A stretch of DNA of 29,599 bases from Leptospiraceae bacterium UBA2033 (GTDB lineage: Bacteria > Spirochaetota > Leptospiria > Leptospirales > Leptospiraceae): contig DDBL01000240.1 in assembly GCA_002333425.1 (NCBI GenBank), forward strand, positions 1,529-31,127, read 5' to 3'. Below are positions 22,382 to 29,535 of this stretch, piece after piece. Within the stretch, counting starts at the first letter, position 1, and each line of letters opens with the position of its first letter. The notes below the pieces were generated by a model that saw nothing but the letters and a program-made list of their open reading frames with translations, did no database searches and was not told the origin of the DNA. Made by a program: the position numbers and the translations under genes.

Positions 22382-23805
22382 ACGAACTTACAAAACCAGT
22401 TATCACTTATGAAGGAGAGACATTTGAAATGTCTCCGAGAGAAATTGTTCAAAGTTTAGATGAACATATCATTGGACAAAAAAATGCAAAGAAGGCTGTT
22501 GCTATTGCTCTACGAAATAGGATGCGAAGACGAAAACTTGACGCTTCTATGAGGGAAGAAATTTATCCCAAAAACATTATCATGATTGGACCAACAGGCG
22601 TAGGTAAAACGGAAATTGCTCGCAGACTTTCTAAACTTTATGGTGCTCCGTTTATTAAAGTGGAAGCTACCAAATATACGGAAGTTGGTTATGTTGGTAG
22701 AGATGTAGAGTCTATGGTTCGAGATTTGGCAAATATCTCATTGAACATGGTAAAAACCGAACTTCGTGTCAAACTCGTTGATCACGCCAAACAAAATGCA
22801 GAGGAAGTGATTTTAGATATTTTAATTCCCGATAATACCAAACAACCTTCTATGGGTTATATGTCAGAGGATAATGTCGATGATCCGGGTGAATTGGAAA
22901 GACGAGAACGTTATCTGGAAACTCGCGAAATGATGCGAAAAAAACTCAAATCAGGCAAATTAAATGAGCAAGAAATCGAAATTGATATTTCCCAAAATCC
23001 TGCTGGCGGAATGCCGATGATGCAAGTCTTTGGTGCTGTCAATCTAGAAGAAATGGATAACCAATTACAAAATCTTCTTGGAGATTTGGTTTCAAAAAAA
23101 AATAAAAAGCGTAAAATGCCAATCAAAGAAGCGATAGAAATTTTAGCTGACATAGAAGCTGATAAACTTCTAGACCAAGAGAAATTACAAAAAGAAGCGG
23201 CAAGACGAGTAGAGGAAATGGGCATTATCTTCATCGACGAGATTGATAAGATTGCCGGAAAAGAAAGTAGGGGTGGCGGAGCCGACGTTTCCAGAGAAGG
23301 TGTACAACGAGATTTACTTCCTATCGTCGAAGGGGCTACAGTCAACACTAAGATTGGTCCAATTAAAACAGATCATATTTTATTTATTGCGGCTGGTGCA
23401 TTTCATATATCTAAACCATCCGATTTGATTCCCGAATTACAAGGACGTTTTCCAATTCGTGTGGAATTAGAAAAATTATCTATGGATGATTTTGTAAAAA
23501 TTCTTACTGCACCTAAGTCCTCTCTTACCAAACAATACCAAGCACTTCTTTCAACAGAAGGAATTTCTCTTGAGTTCAAAGAAGATGCCATCAGAGAGAT
23601 TGCGCTTATCGCATTTGAAGTGAATGAAAAGAATGAAAATATTGGAGCAAGAAGACTCAATACAATTTTAGAGAGACTCTTAGAAGATATTAGTTTTGAA
23701 GGACCTGAATTAGTCGATAAACACCAAGTGATTGATGCAGGTTTTGTTCGTAATAAATTGAATGAAATTGTGGAAAACAGAGATTTGTCGAAGTATATTC
23801 TTTAG
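22378..23805 (+). CDS. hslU: HslU (ClpY) AAA+ unfoldase of the HslUV protease
   Basis: 475 residues; the ATG overlaps the hslV stop. SPREIVQSLDEHIIGQKNAK is the HslU N-terminus, IMIGPTGVGKTEIARRL (Walker A 71-78) and GIIFIDEIDKIA (Walker B) frame the AAA+ core. EVGYVGRDVES holds the pore loop GYVG (104-107) that pulls substrate. The I-domain (about 110-245) is somewhat long and acidic/Lys-rich. Sensor residues lie in IGARRLNTILERLLED. The C-terminus SKYIL matches the tail that inserts into HslV. It unfolds proteins with ATP. A CACAGAG palindrome follows the stop and may end transcription between hslU and the convergent rhodanese gene. Confidence 0.97.
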   Translation: MNELTKPVITYEGETFEMSPREIVQSLDEHIIGQKNAKKAVAIALRNRMRRRKLDASMREEIYPKNIIMIGPTGVGKTEIARRLSKLYGAPFIKVEATKYTEVGYVGRDVESMVRDLANISLNMVKTELRVKLVDHAKQNAEEVILDILIPDNTKQPSMGYMSEDNVDDPGELERRERYLETREMMRKKLKSGKLNEQEIEIDISQNPAGGMPMMQVFGAVNLEEMDNQLQNLLGDLVSKKNKKRKMPIKEAIEILADIEADKLLDQEKLQKEAARRVEEMGIIFIDEIDKIAGKESRGGGADVSREGVQRDLLPIVEGATVNTKIGPIKTDHILFIAAGAFHISKPSDLIPELQGRFPIRVELEKLSMDDFVKILTAPKSSLTKQYQALLSTEGISLEFKEDAIREIALIAFEVNEKNENIGARRLNTILERLLEDISFEGPELVDKHQVIDAGFVRNKLNEIVENRDLSKYIL

Positions 23806-23816
23806 AAAATGTATTA

Positions 23817-23882
23817 GCCACAGAGACACTGAGTCACAGAGATATATATCTATTATCCTCTGTGACTCAGTGCCTCCGTGGC
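23817..23882. repeat. CACAGAG-family palindrome between convergent hslU and rhodanese genes
   Basis: GCCACAGAGACACTGAGTCA(CAGAG) pairs with CTCTGTGACTCAGTGCCTCC(GTGGC): 25-base arms with two mismatches around a 16-base loop. It lies in the 89-base gap between two converging genes, where a bidirectional terminator would be expected. It lacks a clear U-tract. It is the most complete member of this family in the window. Confidence 0.85.
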
Positions 23883-23894
23883 AATAGCAATTGT

Positions 23895-24443
23895 TTAGTA
23901 TCTTTTCATGTTTGGGTCAATTTCTACTGACCAGAGATCAACTCCGCCGGTTAGACTTTTGCAGTTTGGAAGTCCGTGACCTTTGAAATAGGAAGTAGCT
24001 TCGAGGCTTCTCATTCCGTGGTGACAAATAAAAACGATAGTCGCATTCTTATCCCATTTGTTTAAAATCTCGTAAGCTAGTTTTTGAGAAATCATTTCGC
24101 TTCCTGGAATAGATGCGATTTCAATTTCCCAATCTTCACGCACATCGACTAGTTTGACGTCTTCGCCTTTGTCGAGTTTTTCTTTTAGTTCTTTGGGGCT
24201 AATTTGCATTTGTCTATCAACTTCAGCAGAGTCGTAGATGAATTTGATGGCGTTATCCACTTCTTTGTCTCTTCTGTGATTTACAAATACTTCCTGTAGA
24301 CTTTCGTCGAGGGAAAATCCGCAACTAGAACAGCCGCCGATATGGTATTTTTGGAAAAGGGCTCTTTTGGCACCAGGGTAGATGTCAAGGATCTCGCCCA
24401 TTTTCATTTCAGGTGTGATTTCTTTGTTTAAAGTTGTATTCAT
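23895..24443 (-). CDS. DUF1858-like / rhodanese-domain protein
   Basis: 182 residues, ATG 24443 with AAAGGA upstream. The N-terminal part (about 8-72) carries MKMGEILDIYPGAKRALFQK and GGCSSCGFS, with Cys38 and Cys41, as in the DUF1858/ScdA-like domain tied to sulfur or iron-sulfur handling. The C-terminal rhodanese domain (about 80-178) has LVDVREDWEIEIASIPGSEM and the active loop CHHGMRS with Cys140, then the GGVDLWS signature. Rhodaneses move sulfane sulfur to acceptors; the loop CHHGMRS is that of GlpE-like/Ygap-type small rhodaneses. The fusion suggests sulfur is handed from Cys140 to the N-terminal Cys pair. It is a single-gene unit convergent with hslU. Confidence 0.9.
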   Translation of the reverse strand: MNTTLNKEITPEMKMGEILDIYPGAKRALFQKYHIGGCSSCGFSLDESLQEVFVNHRRDKEVDNAIKFIYDSAEVDRQMQISPKELKEKLDKGEDVKLVDVREDWEIEIASIPGSEMISQKLAYEILNKWDKNATIVFICHHGMRSLEATSYFKGHGLPNCKSLTGGVDLWSVEIDPNMKRY

Positions 24444-24776
24444 TGTTCTTTCCTTTATTTTATTTCAGGTGAAAGCTGAATTTAGAGTCAATCTAAAGTT
24501 TTGGTTTATTTTCGCAACTCTTATTACATAAAAGCATTAGCCACAGAGGCACAAAGACGCAGAGAAAAGAGTTAATAGCTCCTAGCGAAACTTGCATAGC
24601 TTGGCTGTTGGGCGAAGCAGGGCGGAAGTTTATCGAATGTGTCAATACTCTCTGTGAACTCTGTGTTCTCCGTGAGAGACATTTTCTTTGCTTTTACACA
24701 ATCCCATCAAGTTCTATCTAAAAGATTAAATAAATGAATTGTAACAGATGCAAATTTTTATAGTTTGTATCTAGAG
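24444..24776. other. Gene-free stretch holding a composite repeat
   Basis: No gene is seen. A CACAGAG arm (24540-24566, GCCACAGAGGCAC...) and an inverted, diverged arm (24649-24680, CTCTCTGTGAACTCTGTG...) enclose a region of about 80 bases. This insert (GCGAAACTTGCATAGC, GGGCGAAGCAGGGCGG) is visibly richer in G and C than its surroundings. The remaining bases to the MCE gene are AT-rich and probably carry its promoter. Confidence 0.6.
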
Positions 24777-25544
24777 ATGAAAATCGTTCAGTATATTTTA
24801 GTTGGAATTCTTTTTTTCGGGGCTATGGCTGTGGTCGGATACTTTACCATTGTGACTGATGGCGGACCTTTAAAAAAAGAGGCTTACTCCATGAAGATTT
24901 ATTTTCCAAACGGAGAAGGAATTAAAATCGGAAATAAAGTTACCGTTCAAGGTGTGCCTTACGGATATGTTTCTCGCATTAACCTAGTGCAAGTAGATTT
25001 GGATGGGAATGTATTACCAAAAGGAGAAGAGGGGATTGGAACTCGTGTGGAAGTAATTATCACAATTCCTGCTGCGATTAAAATGTATGAGAACTATGAA
25101 ATCAAAATCAAAAATGAAAGTCTTCTTTCTGGGCGGGTAATCTCGATTGACCCGGGAACTTCTCTCGAAAAAGATCCCAAGACAAATGAAATTCTTCCAA
25201 ATGCAAAAAGAAATAAAGAAGTAATCCTAACAAACTCAGATAAAACCAGTCGTCTAAATGGCAAAACCAACGATGATCCACTTGTTAGCCTCTCAGAGTT
25301 AATCGCAGAAAATCGAAGCGATATACGAAAGACCATTTCCAACATCGCCGACATCACAGGAAAAATTAATTCTGGCAAAGGTACACTTGGTCGTTTAATC
25401 AATCAAGATGATATTCACTCTAACGTCAACACCACGTTAACCGATGCACAAATTGTGCTTCGCGAACTTCGTGAAGGACTTGAGGATACTCGTGAACAGG
25501 CGCCAGTCACAAGCTTCATCCGCGCTGCACTCTCGGCGTTCTGA
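24777..25544 (+). CDS. MlaD/MCE-domain lipid-transport protein
   Basis: 255 residues from ATG 24777 (a TTG at 24765 is in frame). One N-terminal membrane helix (IVQYILVGILFFGAMAVVGY) anchors it in the inner membrane. The MCE domain (about residues 35-130) shows KIYFPNGEGIKIGNKVTVQG, VPYGYVSRI and LLSGRVISIDPG, the beta-barrel that hexamerises around a lipid channel. A helical tail contains SGKGTLGRLINQDDI, common in MCE proteins. It would carry phospholipids or other lipids between inner and outer membranes as the substrate-binding part of an ABC system. The expected permease (MlaE) and ATPase (MlaF) are not in this window. A hairpin and repeat follow the stop. Confidence 0.9.
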   Translation: MKIVQYILVGILFFGAMAVVGYFTIVTDGGPLKKEAYSMKIYFPNGEGIKIGNKVTVQGVPYGYVSRINLVQVDLDGNVLPKGEEGIGTRVEVIITIPAAIKMYENYEIKIKNESLLSGRVISIDPGTSLEKDPKTNEILPNAKRNKEVILTNSDKTSRLNGKTNDDPLVSLSELIAENRSDIRKTISNIADITGKINSGKGTLGRLINQDDIHSNVNTTLTDAQIVLRELREGLEDTREQAPVTSFIRAALSAF

Positions 25545-25548
25545 ACTT

Positions 25549-25608
25549 CCCCTCTTTTCCAAAGAGGGGCAAGGGGAGATTTGCCACAGAGGCACGGAGA
25601 CACAGAGA
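25549..25608. repeat. Hairpin plus CACAGAG arm after the MCE gene
   Basis: CCCCTCTTT (25549-25557) pairs exactly with AAAGAGGGG (25561-25569) around TCC, five bases after the stop codon, so it may terminate the MCE transcript. It lacks a T-run. It is followed by a single GCCACAGAGGCACGGAGACA arm (25583-25608). Confidence 0.65.
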
Positions 25609-25667
25609 TGGGGATATAATAGCACGAATGATTTTCTTATTTTCAAATTGTCATTAAAGAACAAGCC

Positions 25668-26402
25668 GTGATATCTCTTCAAGAAGAAAAGGATAAGTTG
25701 CGGAATACGGCAAGTATCGAAATGAATTTTCAAATATCTGAAAATTATGACATCGCTAGTGAAAACTTTATGACTCCAATCAGTGCAAACGAGATTAGCG
25801 AGTATGATTTTTTCGTAGAAGAAAATCTTGAAAGCTTAGAAATAAGAAAAATTAAGCAAGGAAAGTATGAAATTATACAAAATTTTTTTAATGATTTAGA
25901 TGGATGCTGGGGAAATCGTTTCGTTCGAGTTATTCTAAAAAATAATCTAAGTCGTAAGGAGTATATTTTTAATGCTTCAAATGAGATGATTGCAGAAAGT
26001 AATATACCGTTCAATGAAGTCATTATTATAAAAGATTTTTGTAAATCCTGTGGTTGTGCCCCCGATTCTTATATGTACATAATGCTAGAAAGTGGTGTCT
26101 ATAAAATTGCCTATGAATTAACTAATCTTAATATCCCGAAATGTATGAAAAGTGAATATGAGGGCTATAATTTTTCGGAGCAAAGAGAAAATCGTTATAA
26201 TATAGCGGATAAGATTATTTATACGCATATCAAAAGACCAAAGTGTGAGGAGTCTCGTCATCGAATTGACAACCCAATTCTAGAAGAAGTATTTGTTGTG
26301 ATAAAAATTAATTCTCGTTTTCCAGAAATTTTTAGATTTTACAACCAGGGAATTCCTGCCAAGTATAGGGACGAATGGGAATTAGCCGAACGAGAGAAAT
26401 AG
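25668..26402 (+). CDS. Unknown cytoplasmic protein
   Basis: 244 residues if GTG 25668 is used; ATG 25722 (226 residues, starting MNFQISENYDIASENF) is an equally reasonable start because neither has a clear ribosome binding site. No signal peptide or membrane helix. The N-terminal region is acidic. The middle holds KDFCKSCGCAPDSYMYIM, a Cys cluster (CxxCxC) that might bind metal, and further Cys lie at PKCMKSE and RPKCEES. The C-terminal part (EVFVVIKINSRFPEIFRFYN) looks beta-rich. It is not recognised. Codon use is very AT-rich and the gene sits between repeats, so it may be an acquired accessory gene. Confidence 0.65.
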   Translation: MISLQEEKDKLRNTASIEMNFQISENYDIASENFMTPISANEISEYDFFVEENLESLEIRKIKQGKYEIIQNFFNDLDGCWGNRFVRVILKNNLSRKEYIFNASNEMIAESNIPFNEVIIIKDFCKSCGCAPDSYMYIMLESGVYKIAYELTNLNIPKCMKSEYEGYNFSEQRENRYNIADKIIYTHIKRPKCEESRHRIDNPILEEVFVVIKINSRFPEIFRFYNQGIPAKYRDEWELAEREK

Positions 26403-26418
26403 AATTGCATTTTATACG

Positions 26419-26447
26419 TAGAGACAGGTTTGAAACCTGTCTCTACT
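26419..26447. repeat. Perfect palindrome GTAGAGACAGGTTT / AAACCTGTCTCTAC
   Basis: Two exact 14-base arms around a single G, in the 66-base gap between convergent genes. Suitable as a bidirectional transcription stop or a dispersed element. Confidence 0.85.
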
Positions 26448-26468
26448 CCTATTAGGTATATCATAATA

Positions 26469-26996
26469 TTAAACAGGTTTAAAGTTTTCTTTATTCAAAT
26501 AATTTTCTTTATACTTCTGATAGTTGGCTGCGGTGCGGGTTATGATTTCGCGCTCTTTGTCGTTTATGTCGCGGATGATTTTGGCAGGGCTTCCCATGAC
26601 TAAAACTCCAGGTGGAATTTTTTTTCCTGGTGTGACTAGTGAGCCTGCGCCTACGAACGAGTATTCGCCAAGTTCTACATCATCCATGACTGTGGCACCC
26701 ATTCCAACAAAGGAGAAGTCTTTTAGAGTTGCACCGTGAATGGTAACTCTGTGTCCGAGAGAAACGTTATTTCCTATATTAACTGGATATACATCGCGGG
26801 CAACATGAATGAGTGACATATCTTGGATATTGCAGTTGTCTCCAATTCGAATGTAGTTTACATCTCCACGTATAAGTGTTTGAAACCAGATAGATGTATT
26901 TTCTCCAATCTTCACATCTCCAATTACCTCAGCACTTGGTGCAATGAAAGCAGACTTTGCAATGGTTGGTCGGATATTATTAAATTCATAAATCAT
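26469..26996 (-). CDS. Gamma-class carbonic anhydrase-like protein (left-handed beta-helix)
   Basis: 175 residues from ATG 26996; the longer frame to 27053 adds an unrelated hydrophobic piece. The hexapeptide-repeat pattern is visible (IAPSAEVIGDVKIGENTSIW, NIGNNVSLGHRVTIHG, VELGEYSFVGAGSLV). The zinc ligands are His64 in LIHV and His82/His87 in GHRVTIHG, and RGDVNYIRIGDNCNIQD is the family block. It forms trimers; bacterial members (YrdA/PaaY type) may hydrate CO2 or act on other small substrates, and many have weak or no anhydrase activity. VMGSPAKIIRDI ends the helix, followed by the C-terminal alpha helix. It stands alone. Confidence 0.93.
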   Translation of the reverse strand: MIYEFNNIRPTIAKSAFIAPSAEVIGDVKIGENTSIWFQTLIRGDVNYIRIGDNCNIQDMSLIHVARDVYPVNIGNNVSLGHRVTIHGATLKDFSFVGMGATVMDDVELGEYSFVGAGSLVTPGKKIPPGVLVMGSPAKIIRDINDKEREIITRTAANYQKYKENYLNKENFKPV

Positions 26997-27077
26997 AAGT
27001 ATGCATAATATAAAAATTAGTTCTACTGTCACGCATGAAATTAATTGAACCACCCATCCATGCTCATCGTTCTTTTA

Positions 27078-27101
27078 TCGGTGTTCATCGGTGGCAATCT
27101 G
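27078..27101. repeat. CACCGAT-family repeat arm
   Basis: ATCGGTGTTCATCGGTGGCA followed by ATCT matches the right arm of the palindrome at 12162-12193 and the start of the 2219-2250 arm in reverse complement. A weak, decayed partner (ACCACCCATCCATG) lies at about 27051. Confidence 0.65.
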
Positions 27102-27153
27102 TAAAATTATCTTGCTTGATTCAATTTTTGAAATTTTCTGGTAATCACTGTCA

Positions 27154-27702
27154 ATGAAAAGTTATAAACCAAAATCACAACTTCCAGAACATTTAGAATT
27201 TTTTAAAAGGATTCTGATTCGAATTTCGCTTTCCTTATTTATTGCGGTAACAATTGCCTATGCGGTTAAATTTTTCTTTTTTTTCCCTTATACAATTACA
27301 AATGAATTTATGGCACCTAGTTTTAAAAAAGGCTCTAAGGTTTATATAAGTCATTTATTTTCTAAGGATAAACTTTTAATTGGGGATGTTATTTTAGTGA
27401 AAGTGAATTCTGATTCTTCTGTTCTACTTGCTCGTGTGGTGGGTAGAAAAGGGGATCGTATTTCCATTAAAAATAAGAAACTTTTCCGAAATGGAAACCA
27501 AATCTCAGAAACAAATTTTGTTTTATTTACAGATAAACGTTCTCCTTTTTCTGGTTCGTTTTCTAAAAGAGATAATTTAGATGAAGTTTTAGTAAAAGAA
27601 AAATCTTACTTTTTACTTGCCGATAATAGGGATGAAGGAATTGATTCAAGAGAATTGGGGCTTATCTCACAAGATTCAATTCTTGGAAAAGTTCTATTTT
27701 AG
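27154..27702 (+). CDS. Signal peptidase I (S26) homologue lacking both catalytic residues
   Basis: 182 residues. One membrane helix (about 20-40) precedes a periplasmic domain. Box B normally reads SGSMxPT with the nucleophile Ser right before Met; here it is NEFMAPSF, so Phe52 replaces Ser. Box D normally has KRVVGLPGD; here it is ARVVGRKGD, so Ala93 replaces the general-base Lys. Box E is well kept: ADNRDEGIDSRELG, then GKVLF. The fold is thus intact but the enzyme should be inactive. Length and spacing are normal, so this is not a damaged gene. It could bind signal peptides, act as a subunit or regulate a real peptidase elsewhere. It lies upstream of the DUF4254-like and GT9 genes. Confidence 0.88.
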   Translation: MKSYKPKSQLPEHLEFFKRILIRISLSLFIAVTIAYAVKFFFFFPYTITNEFMAPSFKKGSKVYISHLFSKDKLLIGDVILVKVNSDSSVLLARVVGRKGDRISIKNKKLFRNGNQISETNFVLFTDKRSPFSGSFSKRDNLDEVLVKEKSYFLLADNRDEGIDSRELGLISQDSILGKVLF

Positions 27703-27839
27703 AACTTGCATTTATTGGATTGTTTTTAAAAAATACAATTAGTAAGTAATGACACAAATGTATTGATAAGAAATATTTAATATATCCCAAAACATTTTCA
27801 CTCTTATTTATTATTTAAAACTTTTATTAGGCAATAATT

Positions 27840-28445
27840 ATGAACTTTAAACCAGAAGACGTACTACAAGTTTTTCAAAAATCTATCCAAGATTGGCATA
27901 GTCATTTAGCACCCACAAATAATCCATTTGAAAAAGATTTTATGAATCATATCTTATATTCTAAAAATCATATCGATACAATTCAATGGCATGTGGAAGA
28001 TGAAATTCGTAGAGCAGATATTCCTGATTCCGACATAGCAAAATTGAAACGTCAAATTGATGCTCTAAACCAAGAACGAACAAATTTAGTGGAAGTGTTA
28101 GATGATTATTTTTTAAATTTGTATAAGTCTGTTTCATTAAAGCCAAATGCAAGAATGAATTCAGAAACTCCTGCTTGGCTTATTGATAGAATGAGTATCC
28201 TAGAATTAAAAATCTATCATATGAAAGAACAAACAGAAAGAACAGACGTAGATAAATCTCATATCAATCAGTGTAAGACTAAGTTAGAAATTTTACTCGA
28301 ACAAAGAAAAGATATGTCAAATTGTTTACTCGAACTTTTAAACGATTTAAGAGATGGAAATAAATATATGAAAGTTTATCGACAAATGAAAATGTACAAC
28401 GATAAAAATCTAAATCCTTCGCTTTACGCAAACGAAAAAAAATAA
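27840..28445 (+). CDS. DUF4254-like helical protein
   Basis: 201 residues, ATG 27840 with AGG about 12 bases upstream. It is all-helical and polar, with no signal peptide. The segment IDTIQWHVEDEIRRADIPDS (HxxxWxxEDExR) and SKNHIDTIQ recall DUF4254, an unknown-function family often beside GT9 glycosyltransferases in Bacteroidetes and spirochaetes. The middle is a helical hairpin (LKRQIDALNQERTNLVEVLD) and WLIDRMSILELKIYHMKEQT. It ends one base before the start of the GT9 gene, so the two are coupled. A role in LPS or surface-sugar assembly is likely from context, but the activity is unknown. Confidence 0.78.
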   Translation: MNFKPEDVLQVFQKSIQDWHSHLAPTNNPFEKDFMNHILYSKNHIDTIQWHVEDEIRRADIPDSDIAKLKRQIDALNQERTNLVEVLDDYFLNLYKSVSLKPNARMNSETPAWLIDRMSILELKIYHMKEQTERTDVDKSHINQCKTKLEILLEQRKDMSNCLLELLNDLRDGNKYMKVYRQMKMYNDKNLNPSLYANEKK

Positions 28446-28446
28446 T

Positions 28447-29502
28447 ATGAACTTACTGGTTATGCGATTTTCGGCAATGGGAGATGTAGCACTATTAGCC
28501 CCAGCTCTTATTGCGATTTCAGCTAATTATCCGAATGTGCAGATTACCCTTGTTACGCGCGGTAATTTTACACCTTTCTTTTACAATATGCCGAATGTGA
28601 ATGTAATCGGTATTAACCTCAAGAAATATAAGGGAATTATTGGAATCTGGAAATTTTATAAGGAATTAGAAAAGTTAGGACCTTATGATAAAATTATAGA
28701 TTTACATTCTAGTCTAAGGAGCCATGTTTTTTCCTTAATTTATAAATTAAGAGGAATTCCTACTTTTACAATCAACAAAGGTAGAAAGGAAAAGAAAGAA
28801 CAAGTCAGACAAAAAAACAAGATTCTAAAAAATCTTCCGCACACAGTTGAACGTTATCTAAAAGTTTTTGAGAAAGCAGGTTTTCCAGCAGTTACCAGAC
28901 GTGGTCCTTGGATTAATGTAGACCCGGATTCTAAAATTTTTGCGCAAGAGTATTTCAAAAAAATTGGTCTCAAAAAAAAAGAAACTCTTTGGGTAGGTTT
29001 CGCACCATTTGCCGGTCACAAATTAAAAGAATGGCCTATGTACAAATCCATTAACTTAGTAAAATTAATCCAAACAGAGTTTAATGCGTGTATATTCCTA
29101 TTTGGTTCCAATGAAGAACGAAAAAAACTGAAAGTAATCCAAGGAGAATTGGAAAACTGTTTTATTGTTTCAGGCGATAAGATGGGGATTCGAGGAGAGC
29201 TTGGAATTATGGAGAAGTTGGATTTACTTATCGGAATGGATTCTTCTAACATTCATTTGATGGCACTTTTAAAAAAGCCAGTGATTGGAATTTTTGGAAC
29301 TACTCATCCTTATTCTGGATTTGCTCCCTATGGTCAGGAAGATTCAGGTGTGTTACAAATTCAAAATCTTCCCTGTAGACCTTGTAGTATTTATGGAAAT
29401 ACCACTTGTTACAGAAAAGACTTTGCGTGTATGGAAATGATTGATCCCACGGATGTAATCAAGCGTATCCGCGTTATACTAAACGTAAATACACTTTGGT
29501 AA
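28447..29502 (+). CDS. Glycosyltransferase family 9 (heptosyltransferase-like)
   Basis: 351 residues; begins one base after the upstream stop. GT-B fold: N-terminal domain MNLLVMRFSAMGDVALLAPA (the conserved acceptor-side loop FSAMGD), and the C-terminal domain with VGFAPFAGHKLKEWPMYKSI, LFGSNEERKK, GIMEKLDLLIGMDSSNIHLM and KPVIGIFGTTHPYSGFAPYG, the nucleotide-sugar site. GMDSSNIHLMA is the GT9 D(S/T)xxxHLA block. A Cys-rich tail (LPCRPCSIYGNTTCYRKDF) is typical of the ADP-heptose family branch seen in Bacteroidetes and spirochaetes. It would add heptose or a related sugar to LPS core at the inner membrane. A CACAGAG repeat follows the stop. Confidence 0.93.
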   Translation: MNLLVMRFSAMGDVALLAPALIAISANYPNVQITLVTRGNFTPFFYNMPNVNVIGINLKKYKGIIGIWKFYKELEKLGPYDKIIDLHSSLRSHVFSLIYKLRGIPTFTINKGRKEKKEQVRQKNKILKNLPHTVERYLKVFEKAGFPAVTRRGPWINVDPDSKIFAQEYFKKIGLKKKETLWVGFAPFAGHKLKEWPMYKSINLVKLIQTEFNACIFLFGSNEERKKLKVIQGELENCFIVSGDKMGIRGELGIMEKLDLLIGMDSSNIHLMALLKKPVIGIFGTTHPYSGFAPYGQEDSGVLQIQNLPCRPCSIYGNTTCYRKDFACMEMIDPTDVIKRIRVILNVNTLW

Positions 29503-29508
29503 TTTTTT

Positions 29509-29535
29509 GCCACAGAGGCACTGAGTCTCAGAGGT
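29509..29535. repeat. CACAGAG-family repeat arm
   Basis: GCCACAGAGGCACTGAGTCT(CAGAGG) lies seven bases after the GT9 stop codon. Only one arm is visible before the window ends. Same family as 5319, 23817, 24540 and 25583. Confidence 0.75.

Noticed and set aside
22911..23348. Minus-strand frame of 145 codons inside hslU
   Set aside because: Antisense to a strongly conserved gene, Ser-rich low-complexity translation typical of a shadow frame.
25437..25733. Minus-strand frames across the hairpin and repeat after the MCE gene
   Set aside because: Translation of repeat sequence (SLCLCG, PLWKRG types) with no gene features.
26469..27053. Longer start for the carbonic anhydrase gene at 27053
   Set aside because: The added residues form a stray hydrophobic segment not found in this family; ATG 26996 gives the usual length.
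2219..29535. CRISPR array made of the recurring short repeats
   Set aside because: The repeats are far apart, in both orientations, with arms rather than regularly spaced identical units, and no cas genes are present.
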